From Chloroflexota bacterium (GTDB lineage Bacteria > Chloroflexota > UBA6077 > FW602-bin22 > JACPRP01), in the NCBI GenBank assembly GCA_023480885.1, contig JAMCWX010000067.1, positions 1-42,368 of the forward strand: DNA of 42,368 bases. The letters are read 5' to 3'. Positions within the stretch are counted from its first letter, which is position 1. Each line of letters opens with the position of its first letter. The notes under the pieces are model-generated. The model ran no database searches, had not been told where the DNA came from, and saw only the letters and a program-made list of their open reading frames with translations. Below, one piece after another: positions 32,458 to 40,793 of this stretch. The position numbers and the translations under genes are program-made.

Positions 32458-32948
32458 AACTACCCCACCAGTCACCCTTTCGAATACAACGGCCGTGCTT
32501 GTGCCAGCCCCGGGCGGCCGGATTTCATTCTAGTCCTGGCAGATAGGGCCAGTCAACAAAGAAGGTAGCTACCTGCTAAACATGGGCAGAATCTTATCGG
32601 GTTAAGCCGCCCATTTCCGCATGCCCTGATGGCTGGACTACGGCTTAGCCCATAGGCTAACACGCCGATGTTTCACTCGTGTTGTGAGCGTGTAACAGCT
32701 TCGAAACACACTACGTTGCCGATCACCCGAATCCAGGTACAAGGTGAATCAACTGCGGCTTCACTTGCCTCCATTCTCGGAGAAATCTGGTCCAATGATT
32801 CCCGACACTGGCACGTACGATGCCTCGACAATCGAAAAGCAAATCACGGCTGTCGTGCGAGCGCAGTTCACTTTGAATCACTAGACACAAGAACACTTGG
32901 GCGAGGATGAGGAAGTAGGATCCCTTCCCGACTTCTTCTGCCAGCCCC
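32458..32948. other. divergent control region between response regulator and GbsR-type gene
   Basis: About 490 bases with no convincing gene. It contains the second copy of the bipartite motif (32664..32708) and ends in the GbsR-type promoter. Confidence 0.5.
32664..32708 (-). promoter_or_regulatory. bipartite response-regulator motif, copy upstream of the regulator gene
   Basis: GCCGATGTTTC (32664..32674), 17 bases, GTAACAGCTTCGAAACA (32692..32708). The distances equal those of the copy at 30771. The similarity continues leftward for 10 more bases, where on the minus strand both copies have a TTAGNCT that could be the -10 of an activator-dependent promoter. Confidence 0.65.
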
Positions 32949-32977
32949 TTGACGACGAGGCAAATGCAATATATAAT
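32949..32977 (+). promoter_or_regulatory. strong promoter of the GbsR/MarR-type regulator
   Basis: TTGACG (32949..32954), 17-base spacer, TATAAT (32972..32977). Transcription start expected near 32984, inside the operator that follows. Confidence 0.8.
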
Positions 32978-32999
32978 ACGTTTACTACGTATTAAACGT
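32978..32999. promoter_or_regulatory. operator overlapping the transcription start
   Basis: ACGTTTA (32978..32984) and its exact complement TAAACGT (32993..32999) flank CTACGTAT, itself centred on the palindrome TACGTA. The site touches the -10 box and covers the start point, so a bound protein would block initiation. MarR/GbsR dimers bind such sites, and the downstream regulator is the likely ligand. Confidence 0.65.
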
Positions 33000-33020
33000 C
33001 ATTCAGGGGCAAGTCGATCT

Positions 33021-33551
33021 ATGTCTGATGAGCAGCTAAGCAAAGCCACGGAGACCTTGATCGGAGCGCTGGGGCGCCAGAGCGCGTTCTGGGGACTGGG
33101 CAGAATGGCTGGGGAGATGTACGCCGTGCTGTACCTCAGCCCTGAACCACTCTCCCTCGAAGCGATAGCCAACAGCCTGCAGGTAACCAAAGGGAACATC
33201 AGCATCGCCATCCGCCAGCTGGAGCAACTGGGGATGGTGAGACGCTCCTGGAGGATGGGAGACCGTCGTGTCTTCTTTGAAGCCGAGACCGATTTCTGGA
33301 GGATCGCTCACTCGGTGCTGGGGCTGCGACAGAAGCCGGAGTTCGACCAATCCTTTGCCCTGGTCGAGGAGAGCCTCCAGTTGCTGGAGCAGGCGGAGCC
33401 CTCGCCCGAGAGGGACTACGCGAAAGCACGCCTGGAATCCCTTCAGGAATTCTACCGTTTGCTGGACGGCGTGGTGGAAGTCGCCCTCACCGTGAAGCCC
33501 GAAGAGTTGAAGTCGATGGTCGAGATGTTCAATGAGGCACGCAATAAGTGA
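33021..33551 (+). CDS. GbsR/MarR-type transcriptional regulator
   Basis: This 176-residue winged-HTH protein of the GbsR branch has an N-terminal helix (GRQSAFWGLGRMAGEMYAVLYL), the HTH EAIANSLQVTKGNISIAIRQLEQLGMV and the wing RSWRMGDRRVFFEAE, typical of GbsR proteins that control compatible-solute or transport genes. ATG 33021 was chosen because the frame upstream crosses the promoter. Its stop overlaps the GTG of the membrane gene by 4 bases. Likely autorepressor through the operator at 32978..32999. Confidence 0.85.
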   Translation: MSDEQLSKATETLIGALGRQSAFWGLGRMAGEMYAVLYLSPEPLSLEAIANSLQVTKGNISIAIRQLEQLGMVRRSWRMGDRRVFFEAETDFWRIAHSVLGLRQKPEFDQSFALVEESLQLLEQAEPSPERDYAKARLESLQEFYRLLDGVVEVALTVKPEELKSMVEMFNEARNK

Positions 33552-33997
33552 GCCGCGTGATCGAATGGTTCCTGAGAGTCGTTGGCGCAGCCATCACCAC
33601 TGGCATCGCCGCAGTCTTTGCGCAACAGCAATCATCAGCGCGGGCGCCCGGCGAAAGCCTGTGGCCTTTTCCTGGCATCGTTCTGCTCGAAATAGCGGTT
33701 TTGGGCCTGATCGTACTGGTCGCCGTGGCTCTGGATAGCGCCGAGCACGCGCGACATTGGGGAATGCTGACGTGGGCGGTGGTAGGGGCATTGGTCAGCC
33801 TGATGTTTCTTGGCATCTTCTCCGTTGGGCCGTTCCTGTTCCCGGCGGTATTGGTCTTCTCAGTCGCCGCCGTATTGGCTGATCGCCGAAGAGGGCGGGG
33901 TTCGGCGTCGAATCTCGGCTTGGCGGCGATGACAATGGTTGCTAACGGCGTCCTGCTGATCGTGTTGATAGCTTTGACACGCGCGCAGGACCATTGA
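33548..33997 (+). CDS. small integral membrane protein
   Basis: 149 residues with four predicted membrane segments (about 8-26, 41-62, 70-105 as one long or two short segments, and 122-143) and a basic loop RRRGRGS near residue 115. I do not recognise the family. GTG start in 4-base overlap with the regulator gene, so the two are translated together. Regulator and membrane protein probably form a unit, the membrane protein being its regulated or sensing partner. Confidence 0.7.
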   Translation: MSRVIEWFLRVVGAAITTGIAAVFAQQQSSARAPGESLWPFPGIVLLEIAVLGLIVLVAVALDSAEHARHWGMLTWAVVGALVSLMFLGIFSVGPFLFPAVLVFSVAAVLADRRRGRGSASNLGLAAMTMVANGVLLIVLIALTRAQDH

Positions 33998-34394
33998 GGA
34001 ACAGCTATCCTCGTCGCCTCGCCAGAGCCGCCAGTTCAATCAAGTCTTCACAAGACCGCACTTCTCCAGACAACCTGTTAAGGTCGTGGTGATTATCTGC
34101 CAATCTAGCCGGCAAGTCAAGTATGCGGCCAAAGCCCTGTTGCCCAAGATTCCCACCCGTAGTCCTGTTCACTGTCGTCACGACCGAAAATAGCACGTGG
34201 CGGCGCCGCCAGTGACGAGAGTGGGCATCCGAGGAAATAGTGGCAAACCCACTCAAGGACAGTAACCATTTGCTTGCGGAAAGCGTTCATATCAGTGAGC
34301 GGTGCGACAGGCAGGGTGTGGCGCCAGGGGTGGCGCACCTGCCCCAATCAGTCGAGGCAGGCAGCGAGAGCCGGCTATTGAGGGAGCAGACGCT
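33998..34394. other. non-coding stretch before the beta-lactamase-like gene
   Basis: About 400 bases without a supported gene. A GC-rich bulged hairpin (34310..34343, GGCAGG and CCTGCC arms around a GGCGCC-rich centre) is the only structure seen. It lacks a T tract. Confidence 0.4.
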
Positions 34395-35657
34395 ATGAAG
34401 ACCAGAAGAAACGAATATCAAGCAGGCCATCCACATAGCCAGGGCGAGCGGTTGCTCGATGCTTATCGACAGCGGGCGTTCGTCCTGGGAATGGTAGTGA
34501 CACTTCTCCTATCTGGTTGCGGTGCGTTCACGATGGTTCGCACGCCTCAATCGCCCGCCGGGGAGTTTTCTCCGCCCTCGGTACAAGCCGAAGCGCCGGC
34601 TGCATTGGCAACGAAGACGCTATTAGCCTCTCCCACCGCGGCACCAACGGTGGGAGCCACAACGACATCATTGCCCAGGAGGGATACCTCTCCAATCACG
34701 CCGAGCTCCGCCTCACCTACAGCAGCAAGGCAGCCAACACCAGCGCCTAGAATCGCGGGCACGTCTACACCGCAACCGATTCCGACCACTTCCAGCGGGA
34801 CATCGCGGGGTTCCACGCACAACGGTACGCAGACGCCCGTAACCACGCGGATAGCGGGACCAAGGTCAGTGCCGCCCTCGCCACGATACGAGCCGTTGCC
34901 ATTGCGACCAGATGCGAGCCTGGAAAATCAGATCAGACAGTACCTTGGCAAAGATATCGACAGCTATGGAGTGGTGGTAAAACGGCTGTCAGACGGCACC
35001 GGGGTGGCCATCAACCCCGACCGGGTGTTCTACGCGGCCAGCCTGTTCAAGGTCCTGGTGATGTTCGAGGTCTTCAAACAGCGGGAGTTGAAGCTGTTGA
35101 GCTTCGACGAGTTACTCACCGTCACGCCACCGTATCTCGACTATGGGTTGGGCCCACTTCGCTGGCCGGTTTGGAGCCAGGTATCGGTTCGCGATCTGCT
35201 CGAAGAGATGATAACCGAGAGCGATAACGTTGCCGCTATGATGCTGCACGACAAAACGGGCGGCTGGAACATCATCAGCGACTACAGGTCCGTTGGTCTC
35301 AAGCACACCGACATCGCCACCGAAGACATGCCTACTTCGGCTGGGGATATGGCTCTGTGGCTGGAGATGATCGCCCGCGGCAAGGCCGTTAATGAGAAAT
35401 CCAGCCAGGAGATGATCGACCTGCTCGCTCGACAGAAGATCAACGACCGAATACCGGCGCTGTTGCCAGAGGGGATCAAGGTGGCCCACAAGACCGGCAA
35501 CTGGGATAACGCGACGCACGACGTCGGCGTGGTCTACGCGCCGCACGGCGCCTACGTCATCGCCATCCTGTCCGATAAAGCCTGGGACGCTAAACCGATC
35601 GCCGAGCTGTCACGGCTGGTATATGAACACTTCGAGGGAGGAAAGGTGAGTCGCTAA
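34395..35657 (+). CDS. class A beta-lactamase-like serine hydrolase lipoprotein
   Basis: This 420-residue protein has a lipoprotein signal (hydrophobic segment 28-41, lipobox LLLSGC, Cys42), a Pro/Thr/Ser-rich linker to about residue 170, then a serine hydrolase domain. The active-site motifs are SLFK (S216, K219), SDN (276-278) and KTG (367-369). A class A general base Glu is not obvious. The domain could therefore be a penicillin-binding or peptidoglycan-acting relative rather than a resistance enzyme. ATG 34395 was chosen from the signal sequence; no strong ribosome site except GGGAG 10 bases upstream. Located on the cell surface, attached by lipid. Confidence 0.85.
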   Translation: MKTRRNEYQAGHPHSQGERLLDAYRQRAFVLGMVVTLLLSGCGAFTMVRTPQSPAGEFSPPSVQAEAPAALATKTLLASPTAAPTVGATTTSLPRRDTSPITPSSASPTAARQPTPAPRIAGTSTPQPIPTTSSGTSRGSTHNGTQTPVTTRIAGPRSVPPSPRYEPLPLRPDASLENQIRQYLGKDIDSYGVVVKRLSDGTGVAINPDRVFYAASLFKVLVMFEVFKQRELKLLSFDELLTVTPPYLDYGLGPLRWPVWSQVSVRDLLEEMITESDNVAAMMLHDKTGGWNIISDYRSVGLKHTDIATEDMPTSAGDMALWLEMIARGKAVNEKSSQEMIDLLARQKINDRIPALLPEGIKVAHKTGNWDNATHDVGVVYAPHGAYVIAILSDKAWDAKPIAELSRLVYEHFEGGKVSR

Positions 35658-36009
35658 TTCGATCAACTCACTCAATTGTCTTTCGACAACGATGTTCGTT
35701 TCCGTTTACCAACTGAATGCGCCACTTGGCAAAAGATGATCCTCACCTGAACAAGACGCTGCTTGTCCTCTTTGAGAGGCAATGTTGTGTCATGGGAGAT
35801 CTATCTTGACCCGGATGCTTTGGTTCTCGGATGGTTATCTCTGCCGCTCGGACAGACTTGCGCAATTCAGACAACCGGCGTATCATGCCGTCGGACTACA
35901 GGATACCAATAACCTGCGTCGAATCTGTGACTTTAGCAGCCCTTCAATCGTTTAAGTAATTAGAGAAGAATGATTGGCATTCAAGTGAGGGGTATGGATA
36001 GCTGGCGAG
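35658..36009. other. non-coding stretch
   Basis: About 350 bases without a supported gene. Short open frames lack ribosome sites. It precedes remnants of a sigma/anti-sigma pair and may be their old promoter region. Confidence 0.4.
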
Positions 36010-36110
36010 GTGGACATCAAGGGCGTGACGCCATACGAGACGGTGGACTTCGGGGCTATCTGCTTCACGTATCAGCCACAGATTGAGGGCTATCTTTCCC
36101 GGCCTGGGGA
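36010..36110 (+). pseudogene. possible remnant of an ECF sigma factor N-terminus
   Basis: The stretch VDFGAICFTYQPQIEGYLSR resembles the start of ECF sigma region 2 (F-x-x-L/I-Y..YQPxIxxYL-x-R). The similarity ends after some 30 residues, then the sequence jumps to the start of an anti-sigma-like gene at 36184. If correct, most of the sigma gene was deleted. The resemblance is short, so this is tentative. Confidence 0.35.
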
Positions 36111-36183
36111 GCAAAGATACTTGCCTTCGGCAGGCGATGGACGTGCGGTCATGCCTTCTGTGACAGCAATAGGAGGGCACACG

Positions 36184-37893
36184 ATGATCACTTGCAACCA
36201 AATTGCAGGAACCGCTGCCGCTTTATCGATGGCAGGGCTATATCGGAAGAGCGGATGTCAGCCGAGAAACATCTCGGCAAATGTGAGAATTGCAGGATGG
36301 TGATGAGCCACTCGCAGAATGTCGATACTGCGAAGGAAGTTATGCCGATGGCGCTTGAGCACGGGCAAAGGCACCTACAAGCGATCGACGTAAGGTTGCG
36401 CCTCCCTGGCCAACAAAGACAGATGCCTTGCCCGCTGTTGCAGTCGTTCAACGGTGCCGTGAAAATCGCAAGGTCGGTATCTGCCATTTTGCTCATCGGC
36501 GTGATGGCCCTCCTGCTATCGTCGTGTCTGTCCCAAACTCATCAGACGAAGAGCCCTGAGGCGCCGGTTGCACAGTCGCCGCTGGGCAAGCTCGCATTCG
36601 TCAAGGCAGGCGACATATGGGTGAAGGAGCTACCGGACGGCGAGGCCAAGCAGCTGACGCACGATGGACGCAATTCTCAGCCACGCTGGTCACCATCAGG
36701 TGAGTGGCTGGCCTTCCGCAAGGAGACTACTTCCTGGCTAATTCGCGCTTCAGGCGATGATGTCCATCAAATCCAGGGAAACTTTGGCTCCTGGTCGCCT
36801 GTTGCCGACCGCCTAGCCTACGTTACTGCTGCAGGTTTGTTCATTGTCAACGCAGGCGGCTCCGATCCGCGCGAACTGGCGAAATCAACGGGTGGGACGC
36901 AGGTGGGTGGGCCGGCTTGGGCGCCAGACGGGAATTGGCTCGGGTTTGAAAAGACCGAGCAGGCGGCAGGCCAGCCTCCCAGCGGCCGGAGCCTCTGGCG
37001 GATGAAGACCGATGGAACAGAGATGAAGGAAGTCTATTCCAGCCCAAACCCTGCGGAGGGCTCAATTCAAGCTCGTTGGCTGGTCGCCCGATGGCCAATT
37101 CCTGCTGTATTGGAGCGGGATGCTGCAGGCGAATTCGTTGACCGCCGACGGCCTGCCGCTTACGCAGGTGCCAATAACGGGTGGCGCGCCGGTCGAGATC
37201 ACGCGGATGATGCTGGTTAACCCTGACTACCTGGACTGGTCACCTGATGGCTAACAGCTGGCCTTCGTGGATGGCGGCCAGCGCATGAGCTGGGACAACA
37301 AACGCATCGCCGTCGCCGACGGCAGCGGAGCGGTGCGGGTGCTCTCCGAGCGTGGTCGAGCCGATCTCTTTCCAGCTTGGTCTCCAGGCGGCAACCGGAT
37401 CGCCTACGCTGGCGGACCGGCGGCGCCGGGTGTCGGGGATGGTGATAAGGCAAAGCAGGCGATGGCCCAGCGGCACATCTGGGTGACGACCCCAGACGGG
37501 TCGGGCAAGCGTGAGTTGACCGACGATCCTGCTTACCGTGACGAACGACCGCGCTGGTCGAGGGATGGAAATTTCATCCTCTTTGCCCGCCTCAAGGACG
37601 ATAAGATGCAGCTTTGGTTGATGCGGGCCGATGGCTCCGAGCAGCGTTTGGTGGCCGATGATCTGAGTGTTCATGAGTCGGGACCGGCCTCGCCACCCAT
37701 TTGGTTCGCTTTCTACGGCAACATCGGCTGGGGGCAGTTCTACGACTGGTGGACGGGTCAGCCAGCGGCCAAGCCGACGGCGATTCGGCCTGCGGCTGCT
37801 ACAAGAGGTAGCCATATTGCGGCTACGCCCGTGCGCCGATACGCCAAGCCGATCGAGAGCAGACAGTCTGGTAAGAAAGAGGGTAAAGAGTAA
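36184..37893 (+). pseudogene. decayed anti-sigma zinc-finger/propeller gene, paralogue of 29292..30686
   Basis: Three frames must be joined. ATG 36184 with AGGAGG upstream gives MITCNQI; the next frame (from about 36192) continues with a HLGKCENC zinc-finger of the anti-sigma type, a membrane segment ending LLLSSC and the first propeller blades (GKLAFVKAGDIWVKELPDG). Near 37068 a frameshift moves the reading to LVGWSPDGQFLLYW, which hits an in-frame TAA at 37252; the remainder reads on to 37893. Blades match the intact lipoprotein closely (about three of four residues in the first 45). With three lesions it is probably inactive, although sequencing error could explain single ones. The stop overlaps the CopC gene start. 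Confidence 0.75.
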
Positions 37894-38744
37894 TGAAGAG
37901 TGTGGGTGGTTTGATACTGGCTGTTGTCGGAGTAACACTGGCCGGGCTGATATTGCCGCCGTCCGCATACGCCGATGCACGGTATGTGAAATCATTTCCA
38001 GCACAGGGCTCAAATGTTGGGGCCGGTACCAAGATCGTGAGCATGGTCTTCAGCGAGCGGCTAAACCAGCAGGGTAGCTCGATCACGGTTATCGGTCCGG
38101 ACGGAAGTCGTGCCGACCAGGGCGATAGCCGTGTCGACTCGGATAACCCATATGGCCAGAGTATGCGGGCTTCGTTGAAATCGGGGCTGCGTCCGGGCAA
38201 GTACACCGTGAAGTGGACGACGGTTTCGGCCGTGGATGGCCACACGCTTTCCGACTCCTTCAGCTTCACGATGACGCCTTTTCTCACGTCAGAACCAGCG
38301 CCGGGTGCCGAGCTAAAGGGCATTCCCAGTATGGTGAAAATAGGCTTCGGCGAACGGCTTAATCCAACGGGTAGCTCGATCACAGTCACTGGCGACGACG
38401 GAGCGCGTGTCGACCAGGGCGACGCAAGCGTGGAAGGCGACCAGATGACGATGCACGTTTTCTTGAAGCCCGGGCTCAAAGGCGGAAAATTCTTCGTGAA
38501 ATGGACAGTCGTTTCCGCCGAGACAGGCGACGTGATCACCGACTCCTATGGTTTCTACGCCGTTCGGTGGCAGCCTGCCCCAGCACCACCAACGCCGCTT
38601 GAATCGGCCGGTGTGCCGACTGCCAGTAGTCGACCGGCCATTCTACCAAAGTCAGGCGGCCTGCCCATCGCGCTGCCGCTTGGCGCAGGGTCCACTTTCA
38701 TCGTCGCTGGATTGGTGCTGCGAAAGCTGGTGCCTCAGCGATGA
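37893..38744 (+). CDS. secreted protein with two CopC-like domains and a sortase-like tail
   Basis: 283 residues. A signal peptide ends near AYA (residue 27). Two tandem CopC-type beta domains follow (about 30-128 and 132-223), each with a FxERLN strand and a KWT.VSA segment. The first keeps the DGH of CopC (residues 115-117), the second has ETGD instead, and the usual N-terminal His ligand is absent, so copper binding is uncertain. The C-terminus has LPKSGG (251-256), a hydrophobic run and a basic tail (LRKLVPQR), as in sortase substrates (LPxTG-like). ATG 37893 shares a base with the stop of the preceding pseudogene (TAATG). Confidence 0.8.
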   Translation: MKSVGGLILAVVGVTLAGLILPPSAYADARYVKSFPAQGSNVGAGTKIVSMVFSERLNQQGSSITVIGPDGSRADQGDSRVDSDNPYGQSMRASLKSGLRPGKYTVKWTTVSAVDGHTLSDSFSFTMTPFLTSEPAPGAELKGIPSMVKIGFGERLNPTGSSITVTGDDGARVDQGDASVEGDQMTMHVFLKPGLKGGKFFVKWTVVSAETGDVITDSYGFYAVRWQPAPAPPTPLESAGVPTASSRPAILPKSGGLPIALPLGAGSTFIVAGLVLRKLVPQR

Positions 38745-38865
38745 AGATCAATGAGGTCTTGCTCACGCGTATGCTGGCTGTGCAAAGGTCTATTGAAGAA
38801 CACATAGTGCGCTTGACAACGAAGCCGACCTTGATCAGCACGCCTTCCCGGCGGTCGAATGATTC

Positions 38866-38894
38866 TTGACAGGCACGGTAGTGCGTGATAGCAT
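38866..38894 (+). promoter_or_regulatory. promoter of the riboswitch-trehalose operon
   Basis: Perfect TTGACA (38866..38871), 17-base spacer, TAGCAT (38889..38894). Transcription would start near 38901, at the 5' edge of the riboswitch. Confidence 0.8.
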
Positions 38895-38904
38895 ACAAGC
38901 ACAT

Positions 38905-39079
38905 TCGGTGGCGCACAGGTTTACCGAGTGCAAGATAGCTGCAACAAATGAATAGTGGCCGAATCTTCAGTAGAAGAGCGGGGGAACCAGGTAATTGGGG
39001 TGAGTTCTCAAGTCTCGAGATAGGGCAGCTCTTTCAGCCCGAACCCGTCAGCTAACCTCGTAGGCACGTGAGAGAGGCG
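38905..39079 (+). ncRNA. cyclic-di-AMP riboswitch (ydaO/yuaA type)
   Basis: The conserved ydaO core is present: GGGGGAACCAGG, GGGGTGAG, then GATAGGGCAGCTCTTTC, GCCCGAACCCGTCAGC and TAACCTCGTAGGC. These are the two quasi-symmetric ligand-binding lobes. The leader sits between a strong promoter and an intrinsic terminator upstream of a trehalose-phosphate synthase gene. In known cases c-di-AMP binding turns expression off, which fits control of osmolyte synthesis. The exact ends of the aptamer are estimated. Confidence 0.9.
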
Positions 39080-39091
39080 TAGCGATCTCCA

Positions 39092-39122
39092 GGTCTGAGG
39101 CTATGTCCTCAGGCCTTTTCTT
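39092..39122 (+). terminator. riboswitch terminator (expression platform)
   Basis: GGTCTGAGG (39092..39100), loop CTATGT, CCTCAGGCC (39107..39115) with one G-T pair, then TTTTCTT. It lies 13 bases after the aptamer and 28 bases before the start codon, so it is the likely attenuator. Confidence 0.85.
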
Positions 39123-39149
39123 GTCTACGCCTGAAAGGGAGGATCGCTA

Positions 39150-40793
39150 ATGCAGAAGCACCGTACAAGTAACTCGCGACTGGTTGTCGCGAGCAACAGA
39201 GGCCCTGTCGAGCATCTCCTTCGGACAGATAACCAGATTGAGGTGAGACGAGCGAGTGGAGGACTAGCAACCGCGCTCACAGCCTTTCGGCGGCATCACG
39301 ATTTCTCATGGATAGCCAGCGCGGTAACACCCGGAGACCGCCACATCGCACGCAGCCCGAAGCATTTCGAGAACTTCCGCATTTTGGGACAGAACTCACA
39401 CTCAGAATCTGAGTCAGGCGCAGAGGGCAAGTCCATCTTCGATGTTGATTTTGTCGTCGTGCCGAAGGACGTTTTCCACAACCACTACGATGTCTTCGGT
39501 AACCGCATACTCTGGTTTCTGCAGCACTCGATGTGGGATCAACTGCAGGCGCCCAAGGGCAAGGACACTATCGTCGAAGCGTGGTGGTATGGGTACGTCC
39601 CCACAAACACGGCGTTCGCCCAGGCGGTGGTAGCCAAGGTAAAGCGACAGAAGATGCCTGTCATAATGCTCCACGATTATCACCTGTACCTGGCTCCCGG
39701 GCTCATTCGACAACAGCTCCCAGAGGCTATCCTACAGCATTTCGTCCATATCCCATGGCCAGAGCCTGAAGAATGGCAACATCTTCCACAGCCACTCTGT
39801 GGTGACATTTATCGCAATTTCCTCGCGAACGATATCGTCGGTTTTCAGACGCAGGAGTCTGCGCACAATTTCCTCCGTTGCTGTGACGAGTTCCTGCAAG
39901 ACGCCGAGGTCGATTACATCGACAAGACAGTGAGTTTTGACAACCGAGTTGCGCGCGTGCGTGTCTACCCGATCTCAGTGGATGTCAGTGAGCTGCGAGA
40001 GGCGATGAACTCATCCATCGTAAAACATTACCAGGAGCGCTTACGGCCGCTTTGCGGTGAACGAACGGTGGTTCGCGTCGACCGGCTGGGGCCAAGCAAG
40101 AACATCTTGCTGGGCTTCCGCGCCTTCGAGCGGTTGCTCGATACTCATCAGGAACTTCGGAGCAGGATGAAATTCCTGGCTTTCCTCGTCCCATCACGTA
40201 TGACCATCAACGAGTACACGCAATATCGGGACGAGGTTATGAGCCTCGTTGAAGAGATAAACGGCAAGTTCGGACGAAACGGGTTCCGACCGATAGAGGT
40301 CTTCTACGAAAACAATTACTTCCAGGCGCTCGCAGGGATGAGTCTTTGTGACGCGCTTCTGGTAAATCCGCTCACCGATGGGATGAATCTGGTGGCGAAA
40401 GAAGGTCCCATCGTCAATACACGTGATGGAGTGTTGGTGCTATCCAGAATGGCGGGGGCGCTCGCACAGTTAAGAGACGACGTGCTGGACGTTGAGCCAA
40501 CGGATATTGATGAAACGGCCAAGGCTTTGGCAGATGCGCTGGCGATGCCACAGAGAGAGCGGCGCGAACGAATGCTGTCACTTCGCGCAAAGATCCAAAA
40601 GGAAGATATTACTCACTGGATAACGAGCCAAATGGACGATATCGATAGGATCTATGCCGAACGCGGTGGACAGACTAGCAGCCAGCGGAGAATCGACTTC
40701 AGGACGGAACGGGCTGGAGTACCGACACGGCAAACGAGCGTCGCGTGCCGTGTTCCGTTGAGTAAGCAGCGAGGAACAGATGGGGGGTGCTGA
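39150..40793 (+). CDS. otsA: trehalose-6-phosphate synthase-like glycosyltransferase (GT20)
   Basis: 547-residue GT20 enzyme that would join UDP- or GDP-glucose and glucose 6-phosphate. Seen are SNRGPVE (15-21), GGLATAL, HDYHLYLAPGLIR, HIPWPEPEEW, the VDRLGPSKNILLGF block that binds the donor and NPLTDGMNLVAKEG. E. coli OtsA has 474 residues; here an extra 50-residue polar tail follows. GT20 also includes glucosylglycerol-phosphate synthases, so the acceptor is not fixed by sequence alone. ATG 39150 has GGGAGG upstream. The riboswitch controls it. No otsB phosphatase is seen in the window. Confidence 0.85.
   Translation: MQKHRTSNSRLVVASNRGPVEHLLRTDNQIEVRRASGGLATALTAFRRHHDFSWIASAVTPGDRHIARSPKHFENFRILGQNSHSESESGAEGKSIFDVDFVVVPKDVFHNHYDVFGNRILWFLQHSMWDQLQAPKGKDTIVEAWWYGYVPTNTAFAQAVVAKVKRQKMPVIMLHDYHLYLAPGLIRQQLPEAILQHFVHIPWPEPEEWQHLPQPLCGDIYRNFLANDIVGFQTQESAHNFLRCCDEFLQDAEVDYIDKTVSFDNRVARVRVYPISVDVSELREAMNSSIVKHYQERLRPLCGERTVVRVDRLGPSKNILLGFRAFERLLDTHQELRSRMKFLAFLVPSRMTINEYTQYRDEVMSLVEEINGKFGRNGFRPIEVFYENNYFQALAGMSLCDALLVNPLTDGMNLVAKEGPIVNTRDGVLVLSRMAGALAQLRDDVLDVEPTDIDETAKALADALAMPQRERRERMLSLRAKIQKEDITHWITSQMDDIDRIYAERGGQTSSQRRIDFRTERAGVPTRQTSVACRVPLSKQRGTDGGC

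Noticed and set aside
36010-36303. 97-residue open frame as a real gene
   Set aside because: It joins a sigma-like stretch, a non-coding leader and an anti-sigma start in one frame by chance; better explained as remnants.
37240-38013. 257-residue open frame on the minus strand
   Set aside because: Opposite the propeller pseudogene and the CopC gene, low-complexity Arg/Pro composition, no ribosome site; a shadow frame.
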